Origin: a virus
Direction: 5' to 3' (one strand)
IMG/VR virus record: IMGVR_UViG_3300030101_001027
Location: 371-33,525 of that record
DNA: 33,155 nt
The stretch's first letter is position 1. Each line of letters opens with the position of its first letter. Positions 24,701 to 31,252 of the stretch are shown here, piece after piece. Both the position numbers and the translations under genes were made by a program. Under the pieces are notes generated by a model. The model worked only from the letters and a program-made list of their open reading frames with translations. It ran no database searches and had not been told where the DNA came from.

Positions 24701-24886
24701 ATGGAAACTTACACACCAGCCAATAGTATTAATAAAGAAGAATTTAAAAAACATACTAATGAAGAAGTTAGAATACTTAGAGAGTCAAATTATAATTACA
24801 AATTAGAAATAATAGAATTAAAACAAAAACTAAAAGAAATTTATTTAGTATTGACAGACAATACAGATAATTTAATACAACAATAA
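24701..24886 (+). CDS. Small coiled-coil protein
   Basis: A 61-residue charged protein, almost entirely helical, with a heptad-like run in LRESNYNYKLEIIELKQKLK. It is the first gene after the strong promoter at 24643, a place often taken by early host-takeover or regulatory proteins. No family recognised. The A-rich leader and exact spacing to the promoter support it as a real gene. Confidence 0.6.
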   Translation: METYTPANSINKEEFKKHTNEEVRILRESNYNYKLEIIELKQKLKEIYLVLTDNTDNLIQQ

Positions 24887-24910
24887 TTATTAACTAAAAA
24901 CAAAAAAAAG

Positions 24911-25351
24911 ATGAAAAAAACTATGCAAGAAAAATTAAGAAAACAACCTGAGCCTGTTGTAGAAACAAGAAAAGAGGCACTAAGAAGGCTTTACAAAGAA
25001 AATGGTTTAACAGAAGAAGATATATACAAAGATAAAAGAGGCTTTGTAATTATCACAAGAACTGGTATTGATAAGATTGTATCTAAAAACAACATTACAG
25101 TTGCTTATGAAGTTATTAATATGGATATAGAAAAGTCTATATGCGTGTTGAGAGCAGCAGCAACAATGAAAGTTGGAAATGATGTTAGAAATTCTATGAG
25201 TTTTGGCGAGGCTTCTGATGCTAATTTAATGGGAGGTGGTAAAAAGTTTCCTGTTGCTATGGCAGAAAAGAGAGCAATGTCAAGAGTAGTTCTTAAAATT
25301 GCTGGATTCTACGAGCAAGGAGTGTTCGGTCAAGATGAGATTGTTGATTAG
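24911..25351 (+). CDS. Candidate ssDNA-annealing/recombination protein
   Basis: A 146-residue protein. The end has FGEASDANL, KKFPVAMAEKRAMSRVVLKIAGFY and EQGVFGQDE, a pattern I have seen in small phage proteins. It resembles in layout the Rad52/ERF-type annealing proteins, where a DNA-binding beta sheet (here about residues 45-85, GFVIITRTGIDKIV and the ICVLRAAATMKV strands) is followed by a conserved Lys/Arg-containing helix. The assignment is an inference from layout and from its place among replication genes. Its stop overlaps the GTG start of the next gene. Confidence 0.4.
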   Translation: MKKTMQEKLRKQPEPVVETRKEALRRLYKENGLTEEDIYKDKRGFVIITRTGIDKIVSKNNITVAYEVINMDIEKSICVLRAAATMKVGNDVRNSMSFGEASDANLMGGGKKFPVAMAEKRAMSRVVLKIAGFYEQGVFGQDEIVD

Positions 25352-25617
25352 TGGATGACGATTGGTTTGATGAGTTGCACAATGGTGAGCCAAAGCCTAT
25401 TACAGATACGCAATGGTTCATCATTGATAGCAACATACACAATACCTCATTAACTACAGAAACAATAGAAAGCATTATGAGCAATCTAAATGAAACATCA
25501 GAAATAGATGCTCAAGAAATAATAAAACTAATAAACGAAAATAAAATTGAAAAAGACACAAGAAAACAATGGCTCAAAATGTTCAAAGATGGAGTGTTTG
25601 GACATAGAGATTTATAA
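25351..25617 (+). CDS. Hypothetical acidic protein
   Basis: An 88-residue acidic protein starting with a GTG that shares a base with the stop of the previous gene; no ATG is in frame at the right place. It begins MDDDWFDELHNGE and continues with helices such as EIDAQEIIKLINENKIEKD. No family recognised. It overlaps the next frame. It may be a partner of the annealing protein since the two genes are coupled. Confidence 0.55.
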   Translation: MDDDWFDELHNGEPKPITDTQWFIIDSNIHNTSLTTETIESIMSNLNETSEIDAQEIIKLINENKIEKDTRKQWLKMFKDGVFGHRDL

Positions 25618-25801
25618 TCACTTTAGTAAACCTCACTCTTATATTGTGTGGTACAAAAAAAATATACTTGGCGAGGTTATTGAAGATGAAATTATGCAAC
25701 TTTTAAATAAAAACCAGTTGGTTGATTTCTATCACGTTGGGAAAAATAAATTTAAAATAGAAAAGTCTAAAGTAGATAAATACTTAACAAATGACAAATA
25801 A
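25589..25801 (+). CDS. Hypothetical small protein
   Basis: A 70-residue protein if it starts at the ATG at 25589 (MECLDIEIYNHFSKPHSY); a longer frame starts at 25547 inside the previous gene. The rest, KNILGEVIEDEIMQLLNKNQ and FYHVGKNKFKIEKSKVDKYL, looks like a small alpha/beta protein with a basic end. No family recognised. Both neighbours overlap it (29 bases before, 11 after), so translation is probably coupled. Confidence 0.5.
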   Translation: MECLDIEIYNHFSKPHSYIVWYKKNILGEVIEDEIMQLLNKNQLVDFYHVGKNKFKIEKSKVDKYLTNDK

Positions 25802-26033
25802 ATATTCTTTAAACAAGATAAGAAAATCAAGGAACGAATTTGAGGCTTTGCTTAGAATATATGGTGTATCTAATTTAAGGCTTTGTAAAGTGTTAGAGGT
25901 TAACTATGCAACAAGTAAAAAGTTTATTGCTACACCAACTAACATGAGGTTTATACACGCTAAAAGATTAGCAGACTATTTAGGGTTAGAGTTTCAGGAC
26001 ATTGTTGATACTATTGTGTATGACATTAAATAA
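25791..26033 (+). CDS. HTH regulator (Cro/C1-like)
   Basis: An 80-residue protein with a helix-turn-helix of the Cro/C1 type: RIYGVSNLRLCKVLEVNY (second helix with the conserved turn), the recognition segment ATSKKFIATPTNM and the closing helix FIHAKRLADYLGLEFQDI. It is likely to bind operator DNA as a regulator of early genes. It is not divergent from another regulator, so a classical lysogeny switch is not visible. It is followed by a 190-base gap with a promoter-like element. Confidence 0.7.
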   Translation: MTNKYSLNKIRKSRNEFEALLRIYGVSNLRLCKVLEVNYATSKKFIATPTNMRFIHAKRLADYLGLEFQDIVDTIVYDIK

Positions 26034-26086
26034 AATTAAAACTATATAAACAGAGTTGTAATCAAAATAATTATTAACACCGCTGT

Positions 26087-26095
26087 TATACTTTG
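26087..26095 (+). promoter_or_regulatory. Weak promoter-like element
   Basis: TATACTTTG has the same form as the element at 297-307, with one base too many between TA and TTTG for a perfect box. It lies in the 192-base gap (26034-26225) between the HTH gene and the DnaA-like gene and could start replication mRNA. No -33 box at the right distance. Confidence 0.25.
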
Positions 26096-26225
26096 TAGAG
26101 ATTACCAGTCATTATTGATAAACAACAAGAAATTGAATATTAATTAAAAAGAAAAATTAGTTTACAATGGACAATCGGAGATGGCTTCTCTGTTTGTATG
26201 GTTTATTAACTTAAAAAATAATAAA

Positions 26226-26663
26226 ATGAAAAGAAGAAGAGTAAAATTTAGCGACTATTATGACGAAATAATAGTTAATGAAATATGTGAAATATATGAT
26301 GTTGAAAAAGAAAGATTGTTTTTAGGAAGCAGAAAAAGAAACATCATACAGGCTAAAAGATTGTATATTTACATATTAAGAGAGGTTTTTGATATGACCT
26401 TGAAAAATATAGGTAAGGTTACAAACTTACATCATGCATCTATAATACATCATCATGAGCAGTTTAAATTTGAATACGAGACTTATGAATCAGAACAACA
26501 AAATTTTGAAAGAGTTGAAAACAAAATTATTGAAGTTGAAGTAGATGAAGAAATAAGAGATTTAGAAGAACAATTAAACACAATAAATAACACATTAACC
26601 AAATTATATAAAATAAATAAATTAAAGTATGAAAGAAAAGAAAGACAAAGTCTACTTGCCTAG
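26226..26663 (+). CDS. DnaA domain-IV-like DNA-binding protein
   Basis: A 145-residue protein. Residues about 15-80 look like domain IV of DnaA, the part that binds DnaA boxes: VNEICEIYDVEKERLFLGSR, then RNIIQAKRLYIYILREVF and the signature NLHHASIIHHHEQ (67-79), equivalent to DnaA's GgRDHSTVxHA. No ATPase domain is present. The remainder (80-145) is a charged coiled coil. The ATG at 26226 follows the A-rich leader; an upstream start at 26181 is less likely. It probably marks or helps open the phage origin, or competes with host DnaA. Confidence 0.65.
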   Translation: MKRRRVKFSDYYDEIIVNEICEIYDVEKERLFLGSRKRNIIQAKRLYIYILREVFDMTLKNIGKVTNLHHASIIHHHEQFKFEYETYESEQQNFERVENKIIEVEVDEEIRDLEEQLNTINNTLTKLYKINKLKYERKERQSLLA

Positions 26664-26904
26664 TAGCATCAAAAACATTAAAACAAAATTCGGAACAATG
26701 ATGGTTGCAAACTTTAAAACGGATGCACTACAAGAAAACTCTAAGAATGGTTGGGTTTCTATGGTGATTGCAGAAAGAAGAGAACCATCTGAAAAAGGGG
26801 CTACTCATTACTCTTATGTAAATGATTATGAGCCTCCTACAGATAATCAAACTTCTCCTAAAAAAGTTAAATCAACTACTGGAGATGATGATTTACCTTT
26901 CTAA
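26629..26904 (+). CDS. Small SSB-like protein
   Basis: A 91-residue protein ending GDDDLPF, the acidic tail by which bacterial single-strand binding proteins recruit partners. The body (FGTMMVANFKTDALQENS, GWVSMVIAERR) could be a reduced OB-fold of about 60 residues, shorter than normal SSB. It overlaps the DnaA-like gene by 35 bases and meets the nuclease gene at a shared base. Function as a ssDNA-binding protein in replication is a good inference, but the OB-fold is not proven by eye. Confidence 0.6.
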   Translation: MKEKKDKVYLPSSIKNIKTKFGTMMVANFKTDALQENSKNGWVSMVIAERREPSEKGATHYSYVNDYEPPTDNQTSPKKVKSTTGDDDLPF

Positions 26905-27413
26905 TGACTAATTGGAAAAATACAACTTACCCTAGCACTTTCATTGGCTTGTCTGATGAACTTGCTAAGGTTAGGAGTATGTTATCTGCAAATGTTTATA
27001 ATAAAAATACAGAAAAATATAGAGGTAATCAAGAACACGAAATACAAAGTCTAGGAATATTTGCCGAGTTAGTAGCAAGACATATCTTAGATAATAACAA
27101 TGGTGTTAAATATAAGGCAGCCCCACTTGTAGAAGACAAACCAGTAGTTGAGGCTGACATAATTATGCAGGGTATTGGAGAATTAAATTATATTGATGTT
27201 AAAGGTGTTAAAAGTAAAGGAAACACTCTTAGAGTTAATTTTAAAGCCCATAACAACACTAACAAAAAAGTTACGCACTATCTATTCATTCAGCCTCTTA
27301 ATGCTTTATACGCAAGATTTTGCTGGTATAAGCATGAAGATGTTAGTGATTGGGATATTGTTATGTCTACATATACTAAATGCTATGAACTAAAAATACA
27401 AAAACACAACTAA
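26904..27413 (+). CDS. PD-(D/E)XK-type nuclease (putative)
   Basis: A 169-residue protein with the order expected for a PD-(D/E)XK nuclease: an early helix with Glu (IFAELVARHIL), Asp in EADIIMQG, then YIDVKGVKSKG, where Asp-Val-Lys stands for the (D/E)XK pair, and a closing strand around HYLFIQPL. It could be a Holliday-junction resolvase or end-processing nuclease. No zinc finger. It lies between the SSB-like and initiator genes, suiting a replication/recombination role. Confidence 0.55.
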   Translation: MTNWKNTTYPSTFIGLSDELAKVRSMLSANVYNKNTEKYRGNQEHEIQSLGIFAELVARHILDNNNGVKYKAAPLVEDKPVVEADIIMQGIGELNYIDVKGVKSKGNTLRVNFKAHNNTNKKVTHYLFIQPLNALYARFCWYKHEDVSDWDIVMSTYTKCYELKIQKHN

Positions 27414-27416
27414 ACA

Positions 27417-28058
27417 ATGAAAGAACAACCAAACTACTATGCTATAATTAGTGCTGAGGTTAGGTATGATAAAAACCTTACTGCCAATGCTAAATTATTA
27501 TATGCTGAAATTACTGCATTACTCAATATGAATGGTGAGTGCTTTGCAACTAACAAATACTTTTCTAATCTTTATGGCAAGAGTATAGTAACAATATCTA
27601 AATGGATTGGCGAACTAATTGCAAATGGCTATATATCATCTAGTTACACTTATAAAGGGGGTACTAAAGAAATTGATAGGAGGTATATAAGTATTCTTAA
27701 AGGGGGTATTAAAGAAAACGACAAGGGGGGTATTAAAGAAAAGTTTAAGGATAATAATACAAGTATTAATATTAATCTTACAGATAGTAATAATAAGGTG
27801 CGTTTTAAAAAACCAACTATTAATGAAATTGCTGATTATTGTACTGAAAGAAAGAATAATATAGATGCAGAAACTTTTTATGATTTTTATGAAAGTAAAG
27901 ATTGGAAGATTGGTAAAAACAAGATGAAGGCTTGGAAGGCTTGTATAAGGACTTGGGAAAAAAGACAAACTAAAAACAATAACAGTATGAGTAAGATACA
28001 TTCTCATTTGCAAAAGAATATTAATGTAAAAGAAAAACTAAAAAAACAATTTAACTAA
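27417..28058 (+). CDS. Replication initiator (O-like, winged-helix)
   Basis: A 213-residue protein. Residues 1-95 are a winged-helix domain: NYYAIISAEVRYDKNLTANA, FATNKYFSNLYGKSIVTISK (recognition part), IGELIANGYISS. Residues 94-111 contain KGG(T/I)KE repeats encoded by the iterons at 27654-27741. The C-terminal domain (about 130-187) starts FKKPTINEIADYCTERK and holds FYESKDWKIGKNKMKAW, which resembles C-terminal domains of phage replication initiators. It is likely to bind its own iterons and load the replisome, as lambda O does. It overlaps the next start by one base. Confidence 0.7.
   Translation: MKEQPNYYAIISAEVRYDKNLTANAKLLYAEITALLNMNGECFATNKYFSNLYGKSIVTISKWIGELIANGYISSSYTYKGGTKEIDRRYISILKGGIKENDKGGIKEKFKDNNTSININLTDSNNKVRFKKPTINEIADYCTERKNNIDAETFYDFYESKDWKIGKNKMKAWKACIRTWEKRQTKNNNSMSKIHSHLQKNINVKEKLKKQFN
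27654..27741 (+). repeat. Iteron array inside the initiator gene (candidate origin)
   Basis: Three 19-base copies of (A)AAGGGGGTATTAAAGAAA start at 27654, 27699 and 27723, with a degenerate copy (ATAGGAGGTATATAAG) at 27676. The spacing is 22, 23 and 24 bases, near two helical turns. An AT-rich stretch (27750-27795) follows, as in an unwinding element. This copies the lambda design, with origin iterons inside the O gene. Confidence 0.6.
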
Positions 28059-28426
28059 TGAAACAGATAAAAACAATGACAAAAGAAGAACTACTAATGG
28101 GTTCTGTAGATTTAATTAGCAAAACATATATTGAGTTAGGTCAAAGCAATGTTGAGGAAGATACTATAATGATATTATCTCAAAGTTTAGCAGATGATTT
28201 AGCCAAAACTTATAAGAACTTTTATTTTGAAGATGCTCAAAATGCATTTAACTTAGGAGTAAGGACACCTATAAAAGGAAATTTTATACATCTAAATGTT
28301 CCTACATATATGAATTGGCTAAGAAAGCATAAGGATTTAATTTGGGATGCAAGAGCAAAGGTAGACAAAGGAGAAAATCCAAAATCAGTACCTCACTACA
28401 GACCAGAACCAAAATTATTAAGATGA
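28058..28426 (+). CDS. Hypothetical protein after the initiator
   Basis: A 122-residue protein, helical, starting MKQIKTMTKEELLMGSVDLIS and with a middle SLADDLAKTYKNFYFEDAQNA. It ends in a basic loop with Pro/Arg (HYRPEPKLLR). In lambda the gene after O is the helicase loader P; this position raises, but does not show, such a role. Family not recognised. It shares a base with the initiator stop. Confidence 0.5.
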   Translation: MKQIKTMTKEELLMGSVDLISKTYIELGQSNVEEDTIMILSQSLADDLAKTYKNFYFEDAQNAFNLGVRTPIKGNFIHLNVPTYMNWLRKHKDLIWDARAKVDKGENPKSVPHYRPEPKLLR

Positions 28427-28442
28427 TTAAAACAATTAGAAT

Positions 28443-28655
28443 ATGAAAAAAGAAAAAGTACCATACATAATTTTTGAAAATTTATTAAAGAAAAATCATA
28501 GTTTGCAATCTAAATTATATTGGAATGAAACATTTGTAGAGTATATTAAGAAAAACAATACAGAATTATATAAAAAGGCTAATAAATATACAAATGATTT
28601 AGAAGCAAATAATTATTTTACAGAAGAAGATAATAAAAAATGGGGTATAAAATGA
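28443..28655 (+). CDS. Hypothetical small protein
   Basis: A 70-residue charged, helical protein (KKEKVPYIIFENLLKKNHS, then KANKYTNDLEANNYFTEED). No family recognised. A 16-base A-rich leader precedes it, and the stop overlaps the start of the first membrane microprotein (ATGA). It is probably an early accessory gene. Confidence 0.5.
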   Translation: MKKEKVPYIIFENLLKKNHSLQSKLYWNETFVEYIKKNNTELYKKANKYTNDLEANNYFTEEDNKKWGIK

Positions 28656-28714
28656 TTGGATGGGTAATAATTACTTGGATAATCATGTATTTGATTAGAC
28701 AAATCAGAGAATAA
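28652..28714 (+). CDS. 20-residue membrane microprotein
   Basis: A tiny frame (MIGWVIITWIIMYLIRQIRE) starting at the ATGA overlap with the previous gene and ending at the TAATG of the next microprotein. It is one hydrophobic helix with a basic end. Coupling at both ends supports translation, but a frame this short can arise by chance. Confidence 0.35.
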   Translation: MIGWVIITWIIMYLIRQIRE

Positions 28715-28803
28715 TGAAGATACTAACAATCATATTGTTAATAGTTATTTTTATTTGTATACTTGAATGTGTATTTTATACTAAATTTGATGATAAATTA
28801 TAA
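28714..28803 (+). CDS. 29-residue membrane microprotein
   Basis: A frame starting MKILTIILLIVIFICILE on the stop of the previous frame (TAATG). It has a short basic start, a hydrophobic core of about 20 residues with Cys, and a charged end (YTKFDDKL). It looks like a membrane peptide, possibly with a signal-anchor. The strong promoter at 28786-28816 overlaps its 3' end. Function unknown. Confidence 0.4.
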   Translation: MKILTIILLIVIFICILECVFYTKFDDKL

Positions 28804-28816
28804 AATTATATATTTG
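28786..28816 (+). promoter_or_regulatory. Internal promoter
   Basis: TTTG (28786-28789), 19 bases, TATATTTG (28809-28816): an exact Bacteroidota promoter within the early block. It would transcribe the genes from 28821 onward (45-residue frame, MazG-like, nuclease). Confidence 0.65.
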
Positions 28817-28820
28817 TAAA

Positions 28821-28958
28821 GTGAAAATATTATTATTAGAAATTTTATCTGTTATTGTTTTTTTTAAAATTATGAAGTTTATAATGATGAGAGAGCATAA
28901 TGATATAGAAGATAATTTAAAAAGAATTAACAAAATAAAAAAAAATGACAAAGCATAA
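28821..28958 (+). CDS. Possible 45-residue protein with GTG start
   Basis: A frame beginning with GTG only 5 bases after the -7 box, so the mRNA would be leaderless. It encodes a hydrophobic first half (LLLEILSVIVFFKIMKFI) and a charged second half (DIEDNLKRINKIKK), and overlaps the MazG-like gene by 14 bases. It may be a small membrane protein, or the non-coding leader of the next gene. Weakly supported. Confidence 0.3.
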   Translation: MKILLLEILSVIVFFKIMKFIMMREHNDIEDNLKRINKIKKNDKA

Positions 28959-29343
28959 TAAATATTATCACGAAACTGGTAGGAATGGATGGACACCATC
29001 TAATACTTTTGATAATAAAGAAGATATGATAAATCCTAAAATGCTTTTAAGTAAAGACGAAATAATGAAAAAAGAAAAAGTAGATTACAACTTTAATTGG
29101 CATTTAGACAAAGTGTCTGACAGAGTAGTGAAACTGCTGAAAGAAAAAAATTCAGCCTATGGTAACACAGCATTGAACCCTCCAAACATATTTAGTAAGT
29201 TAGATTCTACTGAGGCTATATGTGCTAGGCTAGATGATAAGTTATCAAGAATAAAAAATAGAGGTATAAATGATAAGACAGAAGATACTGTTGATGATAT
29301 AATTGGATATTTATTTCTATTAAAAATGTCAATGGAAAAATGA
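28945..29343 (+). CDS. MazG-like nucleotide metabolism protein
   Basis: A 132-residue protein. Its second half (VSDRVVKLLKEKNSAYGN, then NIFSKLDSTEAICARLDDKL and DTVDDIIGYLFLLK) fits an all-helical MazG-like/nucleotide-modification-associated domain (DUF1599 type), in which acidic residues of the helices bind metal and a nucleotide. Such phage proteins hydrolyse NTPs or alarmone-type nucleotides, or assist base modification. The first 45 residues are a basic/polar extension. It overlaps the next gene by 4 bases (ATGA). Confidence 0.6.
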   Translation: MTKHNKYYHETGRNGWTPSNTFDNKEDMINPKMLLSKDEIMKKEKVDYNFNWHLDKVSDRVVKLLKEKNSAYGNTALNPPNIFSKLDSTEAICARLDDKLSRIKNRGINDKTEDTVDDIIGYLFLLKMSMEK

Positions 29344-29597
29344 AAAAACCAATCTTCAGAGTTTTTATAACCTACGAAATAAAAATAAAAAAAGGGGTTA
29401 GAAAAGGTAAGAGAGGAGTATTAGACACTTTTGTTTTAACGTCAAACTTAGAAGAAATAAAAAACGATGAAGATACTATAAATAGAATATGTTATGTAAA
29501 TAGAAGAAAGCCAGAAGATGTTGATGTTACCTTTATAGATATTGATATTGAAAATCAATATGGCGAAACAACAGATAGGTTTACAGATGAATACTAG
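29340..29597 (+). CDS. Hypothetical protein, mixed alpha/beta
   Basis: An 85-residue protein with beta strands at the start (IFRVFITYEIKIKKG), a turn rich in Lys/Arg, a central helix (EEIKNDEDTINRICYVNRR) and a final acidic strand (VTFIDIDIENQY). The layout suits a small phage protein of unknown use. It overlaps the MazG-like gene by 4 bases and ends 3 bases before the HTH gene. Confidence 0.5.
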   Translation: MKKPIFRVFITYEIKIKKGVRKGKRGVLDTFVLTSNLEEIKNDEDTINRICYVNRRKPEDVDVTFIDIDIENQYGETTDRFTDEY

Positions 29598-29600
29598 ATT

Positions 29601-29873
29601 ATGCCAAAGATTAGAAAAATAAAATTAGAAGATAGAAAAGATAGTAGAGGTGGAGGTTACTCCAGAAGAAAGTTTACTGTAGAAGAAGCAGACGCTATTA
29701 GAAGAGAGTACAAAACCTCAACACCCAAAATAACAATATCATCTCTTGCTAGAAAATACAGCGTATCTCAACCCCTAATGTACCAACTTGTTAAAGGAAC
29801 TACCTATAACGAGGGGGGCATGGGGGGTAGTAGGGGGGTACGTGGTGAAAACATTGTAGGTGGTAAACTATAA
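29601..29873 (+). CDS. Small HTH DNA-binding protein
   Basis: A 90-residue basic protein. Residues about 25-65 hold a helix-turn-helix: FTVEEADAIRREYKT, then ITISSLARKYSVSQPLMYQL with the recognition helix in SQPLMYQLVKG. The first 22 residues are basic, and the end is Gly-rich (EGGMGGSRGVRG), encoded by three runs of six G at 29813-29838. It could regulate or modify early genes. Unusual: those G-runs in an AT-rich genome. Confidence 0.6.
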   Translation: MPKIRKIKLEDRKDSRGGGYSRRKFTVEEADAIRREYKTSTPKITISSLARKYSVSQPLMYQLVKGTTYNEGGMGGSRGVRGENIVGGKL

Positions 29874-30221
29874 ATGAAAAAAGAAGCACAAGTACAATCA
29901 TCATTCTGCACTTATATGCAGTTCGCATATCCTGACATAAGATACTGTGCTAGTCTTGGTGGTATCAGAACATCTATGAAACAAGCAGTCTTAGCCAAAA
30001 AGACAGGATATGTCAAAGGCTTTCCTGATATGCAAATCCTAAAAGTAAATAGTCAATATGCTGGACTATTCCTAGAAATCAAAGCAGACAAAAAATCCTA
30101 CCCATCTAAAGAACAGAAAGAATGGGTGGCATATCTTAATGAAGCAGGTTACTATGCTAAAGTAGTTAAAGGTCTTGAAGAATGTATGGATGTTCTTGAT
30201 TGGTACATGAAAATAAAATAA
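29874..30221 (+). CDS. VRR-NUC domain nuclease
   Basis: A 115-residue protein matching the VRR-NUC fold: KGFPDM (Asp52), LFLEIK (Glu68, Lys70) and KEQKEW (Gln81) in the order G-x-PD ... E-x-K ... Q. VRR-NUC phage proteins cut DNA with structure or junction preference and act in recombination or packaging. The gene starts right after the previous stop, so it belongs to the operon, and it is the last gene before the repeat array at 30243. Confidence 0.8.
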   Translation: MKKEAQVQSSFCTYMQFAYPDIRYCASLGGIRTSMKQAVLAKKTGYVKGFPDMQILKVNSQYAGLFLEIKADKKSYPSKEQKEWVAYLNEAGYYAKVVKGLEECMDVLDWYMKIK

Positions 30222-30242
30222 TTTTTTAAAAAACTTTCTCGC

Positions 30243-30285
30243 TGAAACTGCTGGTGAAACTGCCCTGAAACTGCCCTGAAACTGC
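30243..30285 (+). repeat. Tandem array of TGAAACTGC, about 11-bp period
   Basis: TGAAACTGC occurs at 30243, 30255, 30266 and 30277 (steps 12, 11, 11), then TAGG follows. The step is near one helical turn, and an 11-base period cannot be a coding repeat. The array lies in the 261-base gap 30222-30482 upstream of the promoter at 30418. A related array is at 31965-32018. Confidence 0.75.
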
Positions 30286-30294
30286 TAGGCTTCT

Positions 30295-30306
30295 TGCGTA
30301 TACGCA
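30295..30306. promoter_or_regulatory. Palindrome, candidate operator
   Basis: TGCGTATACGCA is a perfect 12-base palindrome right after the repeat array. Further on, GCATA-ATA-TATGC and a perfect TTGTTAACAA (30377-30386) add two more palindromes before the promoter. Together they look like a regulated control region. Confidence 0.5.
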
Positions 30307-30417
30307 CACGCACCCCCACCCACGTTCCTATATGTGATATTTCCTATGCGTGCATAATATATGCTTGCATAATAAGTTGTTAACAATTAATTTTTAATAA
30401 ACTTTTTACACATTTTG

Positions 30418-30448
30418 TTTGGTAATGTTAAAAAGTGTTGTATATTTG
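30418..30448 (+). promoter_or_regulatory. Strong promoter of the small-gene operon
   Basis: TTTG (30418-30421), 19 bases, TATATTTG (30441-30448) then CA: exact consensus. It precedes the ATG at 30483 by about 28 bases of leader and serves the operon 30483-31932. Confidence 0.75.
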
Positions 30449-30482
30449 CAGCAAACAAAATTATTAATTAAAATTTTAAACA

Positions 30483-30680
30483 ATGGCAAAATTATCTATT
30501 AAAGAATGCAAAGAATTTCTAAAAGACAAAAATAATAAGAAATTTAAAAACCTTTATATAATGATAAATAAGTACGTAGAAAAATACAATAATTATGAAA
30601 GCCAGTATATGATACAAACATCTAAAGCGTATCAAAAAAAGGCAGAAAATAAAAAATTAAAATTATATAATAGAATTTAA
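30483..30680 (+). CDS. Small basic protein
   Basis: A 65-residue Lys/Asn-rich, helical protein (MAKLSIKECKEFLKDKNNKK, then SKAYQKKAENKKLKLYNRI). It is the first gene after the strong promoter. The composition is like small nucleic-acid or RNA-polymerase-directed early proteins, but no family is recognised. Confidence 0.55.
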   Translation: MAKLSIKECKEFLKDKNNKKFKNLYIMINKYVEKYNNYESQYMIQTSKAYQKKAENKKLKLYNRI

Positions 30681-30698
30681 CAACTAAAAACAAAAACA

Positions 30699-30941
30699 AT
30701 GAAAAACATTAATATCATAACTGGACAAGACTACAAAGCAACACATAAAAAAACTAAAAAAGTTTATTTTATGAACGCACAAGAACTAGCCAACTTTCTA
30801 TTTAAGTATGGATATAAAAATTTTAAAATAGATAATTTAAATAAAAAACTAATTGATTACATACCATTATGGCTAATTGTTACTGTAATGATTGCGGCAT
30901 TTATAACTTCTATATTGCTACACATACAACTTAACTATTAA
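30699..30941 (+). CDS. Small membrane protein
   Basis: An 80-residue protein with a basic cytoplasmic-looking part (residues 1-52) and one C-terminal membrane segment (YIPLWLIVTVMIAAFITSILL, about 54-74). The charge pattern predicts the N-terminus inside. Function unknown; a superinfection-exclusion or envelope-acting role is possible. It follows the 30483 gene after 18 A-rich bases. Confidence 0.55.
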   Translation: MKNINIITGQDYKATHKKTKKVYFMNAQELANFLFKYGYKNFKIDNLNKKLIDYIPLWLIVTVMIAAFITSILLHIQLNY

Positions 30942-30956
30942 TTAAAAATATAAATT

Positions 30957-31232
30957 ATGAAATTAGATAAATTTTACGAATGGATGGAGGCAACAAATCA
31001 AAATTTTCTTAACCCTACCGAGTACAACGGCAATAACTACACATGTAATGAATGTGGAAATCTTTTGGAAGTTTCGGATGTTTGCGAATGTATAAACGAA
31101 TATATAGAAGAATATATTATACCAAACGAATCAAACGAAAATATTAAATTATATTATAAAGGTTGCCTAGAATATGACAACGAATATATAAAAGAACATA
31201 AAAAATATAATACAGAATATAAAACAAAATAA
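30957..31232 (+). CDS. Small acidic protein with Cys motif
   Basis: A 91-residue acidic protein. CNECGNLLEVSDVCEC (about residues 30-45) gives a C-x-x-C ... C-x-C pattern that could bind zinc. The rest is Glu/Tyr/Asn-rich (EYIEEYIIPNESNENIK). No family recognised. It sits in the operon of tiny genes behind the promoter at 30418. Confidence 0.5.
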   Translation: MKLDKFYEWMEATNQNFLNPTEYNGNNYTCNECGNLLEVSDVCECINEYIEEYIIPNESNENIKLYYKGCLEYDNEYIKEHKKYNTEYKTK

Positions 31233-31252
31233 CTAACTAAAACTATAAACAA

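Noticed and set aside
25791-26225. Possible lysogeny control region
   Set aside because: Only one Cro/C1-like gene is present, with no divergent partner, no integrase and no attachment site, so a lysogeny switch is not supported.
27636-28013. 125-codon minus-strand frame in the initiator gene
   Set aside because: Antisense of the initiator; the GGGGG repeats are better explained as iterons on the plus strand.
30241-30290. CRISPR-like array
   Set aside because: Units are 9 bases with 2-3 base gaps; there are no spacers of CRISPR size and no cas genes.
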